Shown here piece by piece: positions 16,816-25,348 of a stretch of 64,000 nucleotides of DNA. The stretch lies in NCBI GenBank assembly GCA_035763085.1, contig DASUBV010000388.1:1-64000 (forward strand). Direction: 5' to 3'. How positions within the stretch are numbered: position 1 is the stretch's first letter; every line of letters begins with the position of its first letter. Source of the DNA: DASUBV01 sp035763085. GTDB taxonomy: Bacteria; Actinomycetota; Actinomycetes; Streptosporangiales; Streptosporangiaceae. The position numbers and the translations under genes are program-made. The notes beneath the pieces are model-generated. The model was given only the letters and a program-made list of their open reading frames with translations, had not been told where the DNA came from and made no database searches.

Positions 16816-17025
16816 GCCGCCAGGCGGCCCGGCGGGGTCGTCGCGCCAGATCTTCCGGCCAAATGCGGTAGACCGGGCCGGACCGGCGCCGCGCTGACCG
16901 CCACATTCGGGCATCCGGGCGACGAGCAGCCCGGCACGCGGCATCCTGGTCCGAGTCTCACGGGAGTGACCAGGCGCTGACCAACCGCTGCCGGCTGCTC
17001 CCGCGCCGCGGCGAGGGGAGCACAC

Positions 17026-17673
17026 ATGCGGGGGGACCTGGCGGGGATCCGGCCGGGCGCGGGCCTGATCACGGCGGCGCTGGCGGCCTTAGCGGTGGGC
17101 CTGGCCGGATGCGGCAGCCCGGCCGGGACGGCCGGACCGGGCCGCAGCGCATCGCCGGGCGCGGCCGCCAGCAGCATCGCGACCCTGCCGTCCGGATCGG
17201 CCAGCCAGGCCGCCGGCAACGCGGGCGGCGGGCTGGCCAGGTCCCGGCTGCGGGTCCTGACGCGGCTGACCAAGAGCCAGCTGTGCGGCGTCGTTCCCGC
17301 CGAGGCAGCCAGGCTGCTCGGCGCGCCGGTCGCGGCCCCCGTCTACGCCAGCCAGGTGAAGCTGGGCATCACCTGCCAGTGGGTGCGCAAGGACGCCACC
17401 GCGACCAGCCAGAACGAGCTGTACGTCGGGATCTCCTCGGTCATCGGCTGGGCTGGCGCGCGGCAGGCGGACAAGGTCCTGCGCACCCGCCCGGTGACCG
17501 TGTCCGGGCACCAGGCGCTCGCTGCCAGCCCGCAGGGGAACATCACCTGGGGTCAGGTGGACGTGGCGCTCGGCGGCGACCACGACCCGGTGGCGGAGTA
17601 CCGCGCGCCCACCCTGGCCCGGGCAATCGCCCTGGCCAGGGCGCTCACCCCGCGCATCGTGGCGATGGGCTGA
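17026..17673 (+). CDS. Putative lipoprotein (DUF3558-like)
   Basis: 215 residues with a lipoprotein signal peptide: charged start, hydrophobic stretch ALAALAVGLAGC where LAGC is the lipobox, then a low-complexity Ser/Ala/Gly linker. The globular part has two Cys (KSQLCGVVP and GITCQWVRK) that could form a disulfide, as in DUF3558-type actinobacterial lipoproteins. GAGGGGAG precedes the ATG by about 6 bases. Outer face of the membrane; role unknown. Confidence 0.8.
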   Translation: MRGDLAGIRPGAGLITAALAALAVGLAGCGSPAGTAGPGRSASPGAAASSIATLPSGSASQAAGNAGGGLARSRLRVLTRLTKSQLCGVVPAEAARLLGAPVAAPVYASQVKLGITCQWVRKDATATSQNELYVGISSVIGWAGARQADKVLRTRPVTVSGHQALAASPQGNITWGQVDVALGGDHDPVAEYRAPTLARAIALARALTPRIVAMG

Positions 17674-17791
17674 CCGGGGCTGCCGCAGCTGCTCAGGACC
17701 GGGCCGGCGCGGCCGGCCGGCGGCCCGGGAACCGGCCGAAAAAGTTCAGCCCCGGAGGGCTCCGGGTCAGCCCGGCGTTAGAGAATACTTA

Positions 17792-17807
17792 CTATGAGTA
17801 CTCATAG
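17792..17807. promoter_or_regulatory. 16-bp perfect palindrome over a start codon
   Basis: CTATGAGTACTCATAG is a perfect palindrome that contains the ATG (17794-17796) of the next lipoprotein gene. No Shine-Dalgarno is visible upstream, and a possible -10 hexamer (GAGAAT, 17781-17786) sits 7 bases before the ATG, so a leaderless transcript is possible. The palindrome would then cover the transcription start, as expected for a repressor site. Inference from sequence only. Confidence 0.5.
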
Positions 17808-18324
17808 GTCACTCCTGCTTCTCCTGGCGTGCGCGCTGGTTACGGGCGTGGCCGCCTGCGGCGGCAACGGCGGGTCGGGGGGTGGCGGGACATCGGCGCC
17901 GGCTACCTCGGCCGCGCCGCCGTCTGCTTCCGCGACGGCAGGCAGCGGCTCTGCTGACAGCAAGCAGGTCGCGGCCAACTGGACGGCCTTCTTCGACGCC
18001 AAGACGCCGGTGGCGAAGCGGGTGAGCCTGCTCGAGGACGGCCAGCAGTTCGCCTCGGTCATCAAGTCACAGGCGGGCGGCGGCCTGGCGGCCTCGGCCT
18101 CGGCGAAGGTCAAGAAGGTGGACATCACCTCGGCCACGCAGGCGACCGTCACCTACGACATCCTCGTCGGCGGGCAGACGGCGCTGGCGAACCGGACCGG
18201 CACGGCCGTCAAGCAGGATGGCACCTGGAAGGTTGGCGTCGACAGCTTCTGCGGCCTGCTGATCCTGGAGAATGGCGGCAAGACCGCCGGCCTGCCGTCG
18301 GCGTGTAAGTCTGCAGCGGGGTAG
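17794..18324 (+). CDS. MTB12-like lipoprotein
   Basis: 176 residues. The signal peptide ends with the lipobox VAAC (LLACALVTGVAACGG), followed by a Gly/Ser/Ala linker. The C-terminal about 120 residues (NWTAFFDAKTPVAKRVSLLE, VDITSATQATVTYDILVGG, TWKVGVDSFCGLL) resemble the low-molecular-weight antigen MTB12 domain of mycobacteria, a small cone-shaped fold with unclear role. The drug exporter starts 3 bp after its stop, so the two are probably co-transcribed. Confidence 0.8.
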   Translation: MSTHRSLLLLLACALVTGVAACGGNGGSGGGGTSAPATSAAPPSASATAGSGSADSKQVAANWTAFFDAKTPVAKRVSLLEDGQQFASVIKSQAGGGLAASASAKVKKVDITSATQATVTYDILVGGQTALANRTGTAVKQDGTWKVGVDSFCGLLILENGGKTAGLPSACKSAAG

Positions 18325-18327
18325 CCC

Positions 18328-19941
18328 GTGGCGACGTCGGTGAGCCTGCCAGGCGGCGGGCCAGTGCCGGCTGCGCGTTACGGCGGCCGTTCGCTGGCGC
18401 TTGCGGTGCTGTGCACCATCTTGTTCCTGACCTTCCTCGACAACACGGTGGTCAGCGTGGCGCTGGGCAGCGTCCAGGCCGACCTGCACGCCGGGGTCAG
18501 CGAACTGCAGTGGGTGGTCAGCGCGTACGCGCTCACCTTCGCCGCGGCCATGCTGGCCTTCGGCATGGTCGGTGACGAGTTCGGGCGCAAGGAAGTCATG
18601 CTGGCCGGCGTCGTGGTCTTCTGCGCCGGCTCGGTGCTGTCGGCGCTGGCGCCCAACCCCGGGACCCTCATCGCCGGCCGGGCGATCATGGGCCTGGGCG
18701 CCGCGGCCAGCGAGCCCGGCACCTTGTCGATGCTGCGGCACCTGTACACCGACGAGCGGATCCGGACCCGGGCGCTCGGCGTGTGGACCGCGGTGTCCGG
18801 GCTGGCCCTGGCCGCCGGCCCGATCGTGGGCGGCGCGATCGTCGGCGCCTGGGACTGGCGCGGCATCTTCTGGTTCAACCTCACCTTCGGGCTGGCCGCG
18901 CTGGCCGCGGGTGCCTACGTGCTGCCGCGCAGCGCCGACCCCGACGCGCACCGGGTCGACATCAGCGGCGCCCTGCTCGGCGCCGCGGCACTGGCCGCCT
19001 TCACCTTCGCGATCATCGACGCGGAGAACGCCGGGTTCGGGTCGCCGGCCGTGATCGCGCTGCTGTGCGTCAGCGCCGCGGCCGCCGCCGCGTTCTTCTG
19101 GCGGGAGAGCCGGGCCGCGCATCCGCTGCTGGACCTGCGGTACCTGCGGGTGCCGCGGTTCCTGGCCGCCAACGTCGTGGCGTTCTGCACGTACTTCGCG
19201 ACCTTCGCGGTGTTCTTCTTCACCGCGCTGTACCTGCAGCAGGTCGCCGGCTACGACGGCTACCACATTGCGCTGGTCTTCGCGCCGATGACCATCCTGA
19301 TGATCGCCGCGTCCCTGGTGGCCGGCCGGTGGACGGCGCTGGCCGGGCCGCGCTGGTCGATCCTGGCCGGCTGCCTGCTGTTCGGCGCCGGGCTGCTGCT
19401 GACGACCGTCAGCCTGAGCCCGGACCCGGCCTACGCGCCGCTGGCCGTCGCGCTCGCCCTGACCGGCATCGGCATCGGCACGACCGTGGTGCCCAGTACC
19501 TCCGCGGCGCTGGCGGCGGTGCCGCCGCAGCGGTCCGGGATGGCGGCCTCGGCAGTGAACACCAGCCGGGAGATCGGCGCCGTGACCGGCGTCGCGATCC
19601 TGGGCGCGCTGGTCAACGCCCAGCTGCAGGCCAGCCTGATCGGGCGGCTCAAGGACCTGGGCATCCCGGCTAACTTCCAGTCGATCGTGCTGAACGCGAT
19701 CGAGACCGGCGCGGTGCCCTCCAGCGGCAACACCGCCGGCGCGGGCGGCGCCGCCGGCGCCGGCCACGAGTCGCTGGTCCAGCAGGTGATCCAGGCCGCC
19801 TACAGCGCCTTCTACAGCGGGCTGCGCGCCGCGCTGCTGCTGTCGGCGATCCTGGTGCTGCTGGCGGGCGTGGGGTCGGCGATCCTGCTCCGCCGGCGCG
19901 CGCGGGCCGCTGAGCCGGCCGAGGTCACTGAGCCAGGATGA
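18328..19941 (+). CDS. MFS exporter of the DHA2 (EmrB/QacA) family
   Basis: 537 residues from GTG 18328, with about 14 hydrophobic segments. Family signatures: FLTFLDNTVVSVALGSVQAD (motif D1, TMS1), GDEFGRKEVMLAGVV (motif A after TMS2) and motif C-like SGLALAAGPIVGGAIVG in TMS5. Proton-driven export of toxic compounds is likely. The start is 3 bp after the lipoprotein stop, indicating translational coupling. Its 3' end overlaps the convergent DinB gene by 17 bp. Confidence 0.92.
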   Translation: MATSVSLPGGGPVPAARYGGRSLALAVLCTILFLTFLDNTVVSVALGSVQADLHAGVSELQWVVSAYALTFAAAMLAFGMVGDEFGRKEVMLAGVVVFCAGSVLSALAPNPGTLIAGRAIMGLGAAASEPGTLSMLRHLYTDERIRTRALGVWTAVSGLALAAGPIVGGAIVGAWDWRGIFWFNLTFGLAALAAGAYVLPRSADPDAHRVDISGALLGAAALAAFTFAIIDAENAGFGSPAVIALLCVSAAAAAAFFWRESRAAHPLLDLRYLRVPRFLAANVVAFCTYFATFAVFFFTALYLQQVAGYDGYHIALVFAPMTILMIAASLVAGRWTALAGPRWSILAGCLLFGAGLLLTTVSLSPDPAYAPLAVALALTGIGIGTTVVPSTSAALAAVPPQRSGMAASAVNTSREIGAVTGVAILGALVNAQLQASLIGRLKDLGIPANFQSIVLNAIETGAVPSSGNTAGAGGAAGAGHESLVQQVIQAAYSAFYSGLRAALLLSAILVLLAGVGSAILLRRRARAAEPAEVTEPG

Positions 19942-20434
19942 CGCCCCGGAGGTAGGCCGCCTGGCCGACGTGCTGGAGGTCGTCGGAGATCACGCTGATC
20001 AGCCGCACGCCGAGGGTGACCGGCGGGTCCCAGCTCTCGTCTACCACCCGGTCCAGGTCCTGGTCGGTCAGGCCGGGCAGGTAACGCAGCGTCCGCTGGT
20101 AGACGGCATCGTGGTAGGCGGTCAGCAGCTCGCCCGAGCTGACACTGACGGCCGCCACCTCGGCGGACCCGTGCCCGTAGCCGGTGGCGCTGGGCAGGAA
20201 CGGCAGCCCGAACCGGTCCGCCCACCCGTCCGCCGTCCACACCTGCTCGGTGCCGGCCACGTGCGCCACGTGGTCGTCCTGGATCCTGGTCAGGTGCCAG
20301 ACCAGCCACGCGATCGAGTTGGCCGCGCCGTCAGGCCGGTAGGCCAGCTGGTCGGGTGCCAGGCTGTCCACGCACTCATGCACCTCATAGCGCACCCGGC
20401 CGAAGGCATCAGCCAGCAGGTCAGCGGTCCTCAT
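19925..20434 (-). CDS. DinB-family protein (DUF664-like)
   Basis: 169 residues from ATG 20434, with GGGAG 9-13 bases upstream. The four-helix DinB fold is supported by the metal-ligand pattern NSIAWLVWHLTRIQDDHVAH near residue 45 and VISDDLQHVGQAAYLRG near the C-terminus (three His). Actinobacterial DinB-like proteins include thiol-S-transferases that use mycothiol; a specific substrate cannot be read. It overlaps the exporter tail by 17 bp. Confidence 0.85.
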   Translation of the reverse strand: MRTADLLADAFGRVRYEVHECVDSLAPDQLAYRPDGAANSIAWLVWHLTRIQDDHVAHVAGTEQVWTADGWADRFGLPFLPSATGYGHGSAEVAAVSVSSGELLTAYHDAVYQRTLRYLPGLTDQDLDRVVDESWDPPVTLGVRLISVISDDLQHVGQAAYLRGVILAQ

Positions 20435-20547
20435 AAATCCGGCTCCCTCCGCCGCGTCCGGGGGCGCAGACGACCGGGTTTCCCGGTTTCCCCCCGGACG
20501 CATCTTCCCACCCGCTGCCCCCAGCCGCGCGTCGTAACGTTGGTGCT

Positions 20548-21834
20548 GTGACCAGTCAGCCGCAGATTGCGACAACCGGGCTCATAACGGGCCTGGCCGG
20601 CTACGCCCGGCGGCTGCACCGCGCGGCCGGGCCGGGGCACCACGTCGCCTCCCCGCTGGGCGCCTGGCTGCTGCTGGCCCTGTGCGCGCCGGCCAGTTCC
20701 GGCCGTAGCCGGGCAGCGCTCACCGAGGCGCTGGGCTGCGACGCCGATACCGCGGCCAGGATCGCCGCCAGCCTGCTCGAGCGCCCGCACCCCCTGGTCC
20801 CGTCGGCGGCCGCGGTCTGGGCCCTCCCCGGGGCGCCGCTGCCGCCCGCGTTCGGATCCTGGCGCGACGGCCTGCCGGACGCCGTGCAGCGCGGCCCGCT
20901 GCCCGGCCAGGCCGCCCGCGACGCCTGGGCGCGCGAGCACACCGCGGGGCTCATCGAGCGGTTCCCGCTGGACATTGACCCGGGCACTTACCTGGTCCTG
21001 GCCACGGCGCTGGGCACGCGGGTGTCCTGGGAGGTGCCGTTCAGCCTGGCCCCGGCGACGGCGCTGGGCGAGCAGAGCCCGTGGGCCGGGCGGCTGCGCC
21101 AGGTGCTGCGGACGCCCGGCCCGGCCGTGAGCCTGCTGACCGGCGGCCGGGACGCAGCCGGTCCTGGCGGGTTCCCTGGCCCTCCGCACCAGCAGTTCAT
21201 CGCGGTCACCCCGGAGGCCGGGGACGTGGCCGTGCACCTGGCCAGGGCGCGCGGCGGCCTGCTGGTGGCCAGCGTGGCGGCCACCGCCGGGGTGCCCGGC
21301 GCCGAGGTGCTGGCCGCGGCGCAGCGGCTGGCCGGCGCCGCCGCCGTCGAGGAGCCCGTGCCGCTGCGCGCGCTGGCCGACCTGCCGCTGGGTGACGCCC
21401 CGCTGTGGCGGGTGCGGGAGCAGCCCGAGCCCGGCCCCGACACCTTCACCGCCGTGCTCCCGGCCTGGTCGGCCAGTAGCCAGATCACGCTGGCCGATCC
21501 CGGTCTCGGCTTCAGCGCGGCGGCCGCCGCGCTGAGCGACGGCGGCCCGTGGGCGGCGGCGCAGGCCGCGATGGCCCGCTACAGCCGCACCGGCTTCGAG
21601 GCCGCGGCGGTCACGACGATGGCCATGGCGGCGGCCGCGCGGATGACGCGGCCCGGCCAGCACCGGTCCGCGGAGCTGCGGTTCGCGCACCCGTACGCGG
21701 TGGTCGCCGTGACCACCGATCCCGGCGGGCCCGGCCCGGCGCCGGGACCGTGGCACGGGGTGCCGGTGTTCTCGGCCTGGGTTGCCGATCCCGCGGACGC
21801 GGCCGACGACAGCGACCCGGACGGCGCGCCATGA
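20548..21834 (+). CDS. Serpin-family protein
   Basis: 428 residues from GTG 20548. Serpin landmarks: HHVASPLGAWLLLALCAPAS (start of helix B region), TYLVLATALGTRVSWEVPF (strand 3A), FTAVLPAWSA, a hinge-like GFEAAAVTTMAMAAAA, and AELRFAHPYAVVAVTT, the C-terminal signature region. No signal peptide, so it may act inside the cell. The hinge keeps small residues, as needed for an inhibitory serpin, but the reactive-centre loop is divergent and the target protease cannot be named. Divergent from the DinB gene. Confidence 0.8.
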   Translation: MTSQPQIATTGLITGLAGYARRLHRAAGPGHHVASPLGAWLLLALCAPASSGRSRAALTEALGCDADTAARIAASLLERPHPLVPSAAAVWALPGAPLPPAFGSWRDGLPDAVQRGPLPGQAARDAWAREHTAGLIERFPLDIDPGTYLVLATALGTRVSWEVPFSLAPATALGEQSPWAGRLRQVLRTPGPAVSLLTGGRDAAGPGGFPGPPHQQFIAVTPEAGDVAVHLARARGGLLVASVAATAGVPGAEVLAAAQRLAGAAAVEEPVPLRALADLPLGDAPLWRVREQPEPGPDTFTAVLPAWSASSQITLADPGLGFSAAAAALSDGGPWAAAQAAMARYSRTGFEAAAVTTMAMAAAARMTRPGQHRSAELRFAHPYAVVAVTTDPGGPGPAPGPWHGVPVFSAWVADPADAADDSDPDGAP

Positions 21835-21937
21835 CCAGCAGCTGAAACGCGGCCGGCGGGCCGTAGGCTCGTCCACTACGCAGGCCACGACACCCGGCAC
21901 CGCCGGGAGGTCGCGGCGAGAAGGCGGGGTGAGGCGA

Positions 21938-22882
21938 GTGGCAGAGAACCCGCAGGCACGCGGGACCGGGCCGGCGAGCCAGTCCGGCGCGGCCCCGGCC
22001 GGAGGGCCGATGCAGATCCCGCGGCACGCCGACGTGGCGCTGCGCTCCTTCGGCCAGCCGAACGCCGTGGTCCGGCAGTTCGACTTCTGGGACGACAGCT
22101 ACGAGTGGCGGCGCCTGTTCGCCGAGCTGCTCGGCACGTTCTTCCTGGTGCTGGTGGCCGCCGGGGGCGGGATGGTGAATGCCCGGTTCGGCGGGCAGGT
22201 GATCGGCAGCGCGGCGCAGGTCGTGGCGCCGGCCCTGATGGTGATGGCCGTGATCTTGTTCATGGGCGGGGTATCCGGCGCGCACCTCAACCCGGCCGTC
22301 AGCCTGGCCTTCGCGCTGCGCGGCGACTTCCCCTGGCGGCGGGTGCCCACCTATGTGCTGGCCCAGTTCGGCGGGGCCGTCGCGGCCACCCTGGTTCTGT
22401 GGGCGTTCGTCGGCCGCCACGGCCCGGCCGGGCTGGCGCTGCCCGGCCCCGGCATCCCGGCGGGCGCCGCGCTGGCGTGGGAGGCGGTGCTGACGACCGG
22501 CCTGGTCAGCGTGATCCTCGGCACGGCGTCGGGCGCTCAGCAGCTCGGCCCGATCGCCGCGTTCGGCGTCGGCAGCTATATCGCGCTGGCCGGCCTGTTC
22601 GGCGCGCCGGTCAGCGGGGCGTCCATGAACCCGGCCCGGTCGCTCGGGCCGGCCCTGGTGCTCGGCGAGTGGACAGCGTGGTGGGCCTACCTGATCGGCC
22701 CGGTGGCGGGGGCCGGGGCGGCGGTCGGGATCGCTTACGTGCTGCGCGGCCCCGGCGGCGGTACTGCCGGCACCCGTGCCGCCCAGGGCACCCTGGGCAC
22801 GATGTGGCGGCCGGGCCGCATCGGGCGGCCGGACCCGGCTCCCGGCCAGCACGGCGGCCAGGCCGCCGCCGGGCCTGGCTAG
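21938..22882 (+). CDS. Aquaporin / MIP-family channel
   Basis: 314 residues from GTG 21938 (GTG 21929 is an alternative). About 65 unstructured N-terminal residues precede six transmembrane segments. The two NPA half-helices are both present: GAHLNPAVSLAFAL and GASMNPARSLGPAL. The residue pattern is that of bacterial MIP channels; whether it passes water, glycerol or other small solutes cannot be told. The 3' end overlaps the convergent DksA-like gene by 4 bp. Confidence 0.9.
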   Translation: MAENPQARGTGPASQSGAAPAGGPMQIPRHADVALRSFGQPNAVVRQFDFWDDSYEWRRLFAELLGTFFLVLVAAGGGMVNARFGGQVIGSAAQVVAPALMVMAVILFMGGVSGAHLNPAVSLAFALRGDFPWRRVPTYVLAQFGGAVAATLVLWAFVGRHGPAGLALPGPGIPAGAALAWEAVLTTGLVSVILGTASGAQQLGPIAAFGVGSYIALAGLFGAPVSGASMNPARSLGPALVLGEWTAWWAYLIGPVAGAGAAVGIAYVLRGPGGGTAGTRAAQGTLGTMWRPGRIGRPDPAPGQHGGQAAAGPG

Positions 22883-23232
22883 GCCGGCCGGGCAGCGCAG
22901 TCGATGCAGGTCCCGGCCGTCGGCCGGGCGGCCAGCCGCGCGGCGGCGATGGCGCCGCCGCAGCGCGCGCAGGTCCCGTAGCTGCCCGCCGCCAGGCGGC
23001 TCAGCGCGGCGTCGATGGCCGCCAGGTGCGCCCGGGCCTGGCTCACCAGCGCGGCAGCATGCTCGCGCTCGAAGGCGATGGTCGCGCCCTCCGGGTCATG
23101 CTCATCGTCGGCGTTGGCGGCCTGCGCCGCCTCGATGATGCCGCCCAGCTCCCGCTCCAGCCCGGCGAGCCGGTCCAGCGTGCGGGCTCGCTCGCCGGCG
23201 AGCAGCAGGCGCGGGTCGGGCGGAGTAGCCAT
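22879..23232 (-). CDS. DksA/TraR-type zinc-finger protein
   Basis: 117 residues. An N-terminal coiled-coil (RARTLDRLAGLERELGGIIE through AIDAALSRLAAGSYG) leads into a four-Cys zinc finger, CARCGGAIA...CIDC, the DksA/TraR C4 type. The DksA tip residues between the helices are not clearly preserved (DDEHDPEGAT has several acids). Such actinobacterial proteins bind RNA polymerase or act as small regulators; direct evidence is lacking. Confidence 0.87.
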   Translation of the reverse strand: MATPPDPRLLLAGERARTLDRLAGLERELGGIIEAAQAANADDEHDPEGATIAFEREHAAALVSQARAHLAAIDAALSRLAAGSYGTCARCGGAIAAARLAARPTAGTCIDCAARPA

Positions 23233-23387
23233 GATTCCGTGATATCAGACATCGCGGGAGGTCACGGGCCCGCGCGCGGCCCCTGGCCGGACCCTGGCCG
23301 GGATCTGCCCGGCGTGATGACCGACGCCACAGTGGCTGGCGGGCTAATCAACTGGGCAACCTTGACCGCATCAGGCAGGCTGGGGGC

Positions 23388-24218
23388 ATGGCGGAGACAC
23401 TGACACTGATGGCCGTGCACGCGCACCCCGACGACGAGGCATCCAGCACCGGCGGGGTGCTCGCCAAGTACTCGGCGGAGGGCGTCCGCACCGTCGTCGT
23501 GACCTGCACTAATGGCGAATTCGGCGACGCACCGGGCCAGGTCAAGCCCGGCCAGGACGGCCACGACGAGGAGGCGGTGGCGCGGCTGCGGCTGTCGGAG
23601 CTGCGGCAGTCCTGCAAGCTGCTCGGCGTCAGCAACCTGGAGCTGCTGGGCTACCACGACTCGGGAATGCCCGAGTGGGACTATCGCACCCGGTCAGACG
23701 CATTCTGCAACGTGCCGCAGGAACTGGTCGCGGCCCGGATCACCGCGCTGATCGAGCGCTACCGCCCGCAGGTCGTGGTCAGCTACGACCCGATGAGCGC
23801 CTACCAGCACCCGGACCACGTGCATGCCGCCCGGTCGGCTGCCGCCGCGGTGGCCTCCTCGGGCACGGTGGCCAAGTTCTACCAGACGGCCCTGCGCCGC
23901 AGTGACTGGCAGAAGATCATGGAGGCGCTGCGCGACGCCGGCGAGGACGTCAGCGAGTGGGGTGAGACCAGCCCCGAGGAAGCCCGCAAGATGGCCGAGG
24001 AAGAGGCGCGCATCACGACCACCGTCGACATCAGCGACGTGCTGCCGGTGAAGCGCGACGCGCTGATGTCGCACGCCAGCCAGATCGCCGACTCGTGGTT
24101 CAGCAAGATCCCGCCGGACATCGCGGCGGAGGCGTTCGGCCGGGAGTCCTTCATCCGGGTCACGGACACCACCGGCGTGCCGGTCCCGGAGACCGACCTG
24201 TTCGCCGGGCTGCGCTGA
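23388..24218 (+). CDS. PIG-L/LmbE-family deacetylase (mycothiol-amidase-like)
   Basis: 276 residues. The zinc site is formed by AHPDDE near residue 12 and HPDHVHAAR near residue 140. The family cleaves N-acetyl or amide bonds of glucosamine conjugates and includes MshB and Mca of mycothiol metabolism. The protein lacks some segments expected of Mca, so the assignment stays at family level. The gene is monocistronic. Confidence 0.85.
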   Translation: MAETLTLMAVHAHPDDEASSTGGVLAKYSAEGVRTVVVTCTNGEFGDAPGQVKPGQDGHDEEAVARLRLSELRQSCKLLGVSNLELLGYHDSGMPEWDYRTRSDAFCNVPQELVAARITALIERYRPQVVVSYDPMSAYQHPDHVHAARSAAAAVASSGTVAKFYQTALRRSDWQKIMEALRDAGEDVSEWGETSPEEARKMAEEEARITTTVDISDVLPVKRDALMSHASQIADSWFSKIPPDIAAEAFGRESFIRVTDTTGVPVPETDLFAGLR

Positions 24219-24252
24219 GCCGCCTGCTGATCCGGCCGCCGCGGCGGGGCGG

Positions 24253-25194
24253 CTACATCCCGAGCAGGCGGGCTGCGTTGTCGTGGCACACGGCGCGCAG
24301 CCAGGCCCGGCCCAGGCCGGTGCGCTCCAGGCCCCGCAGCTGGTCCAGGTAGGCGTGCGGGATGTTGGGGTAGTCGCTGCCCAGCAGGACCCGGTCGCCG
24401 AGGCCGGCCAGCCGGGGCAGCAGGCTGGCCGGGTACGGCACGCGGGCGTTGAACAGGTCGGTGAACACGATCGTCGTGTCGAGGTAGATGCCGGGATACC
24501 GGTCGGCGAGATCCAGGAACTCGCCGTACTCAGGCGCGCCGAGATGGGCGATGATCGCCCGCAGCCGCGGATGCCGGGCGAGCACCTCGCCGAACGGGCC
24601 CGGCCCGGTGTAGCGGCCGGGGGCGGGTCCCGAGCCGCAGTGCACGACGACCGGCAGGCCGGCCTCGGCCAGCTGACCCCAGACCGGGGTCAGCAGGTCA
24701 TCGCGCGGGTCGTAGGCGCCGACCTGGACGTGCGCCTTGAAGATGCGGGCACCGTCGCTGATCGCCCGGGCGACGTAGCCGGCGGCCTCCGGCTCGGGGA
24801 AGAACGTGGCGGTGTGCAGCGCGTCGGGGGCGCGAGCCGCGAACTGCACGGCCCAGGAGTTCAGCCAGGCGGCCATGCCGGGCTTGTGCGGGTACAGCAG
24901 CGCGGTGAACCGGCGCACGCCGAAGGCGCGCAGCAGCGCCAGCCGCTGCGGCTCCGGCAGCCGGTAGGCGATCGGCCAGGGGTCGCCGCCCTGCCCGTTC
25001 TCGAAGAAGGCCCACACCTTGGCCAGCACGTTGTCCGGCATGAAGTGGGTGTGCATGTCGATCAGGCCGGGCAGGCCCAGGTCCCGCCAGAACGCCACGA
25101 CAGCGGGGACCTCGGCCGCCTGCGCGGCGGGCAGGGCCGGGCCGCGAGCTGGCGCGGCTGTCGCGGGGGAGCCTGATTCCGGGGGGCGGGGCAC
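24253..25194 (-). CDS. Amidohydrolase-2 family metal-dependent hydrolase
   Basis: 313 residues from GTG 25194, which avoids most of the overlap with hypF that a longer open frame would cause. The metal-site motifs are in order: LIDMHTHFMP (HxH), VVVHCGSG, IIAHLGAPEY and VLLGSDYP. This set is typical of amidohydrolase 2 (decarboxylase/lactonase-like TIM barrels). Substrate unknown. It is divergent from hypF; a functional link with the hydrogenase locus is not implied. Confidence 0.85.
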   Translation of the reverse strand: MPRPPESGSPATAAPARGPALPAAQAAEVPAVVAFWRDLGLPGLIDMHTHFMPDNVLAKVWAFFENGQGGDPWPIAYRLPEPQRLALLRAFGVRRFTALLYPHKPGMAAWLNSWAVQFAARAPDALHTATFFPEPEAAGYVARAISDGARIFKAHVQVGAYDPRDDLLTPVWGQLAEAGLPVVVHCGSGPAPGRYTGPGPFGEVLARHPRLRAIIAHLGAPEYGEFLDLADRYPGIYLDTTIVFTDLFNARVPYPASLLPRLAGLGDRVLLGSDYPNIPHAYLDQLRGLERTGLGRAWLRAVCHDNAARLLGM

Positions 25195-25348
25195 AGCAGC
25201 AGTCTGCCAGCCGCGGCCGGCGGGCCCGGCAGGCGGCGGGCCGCGACACCCGGTCACCGGCCGGTCCGGTTCCCGCCGCGGCGGGGCGGCCGGCGGCTGA
25301 GCGACAAGAATGCTGCCGGCGCCGGCCGGGCCGCGAGAGACTGAGACC

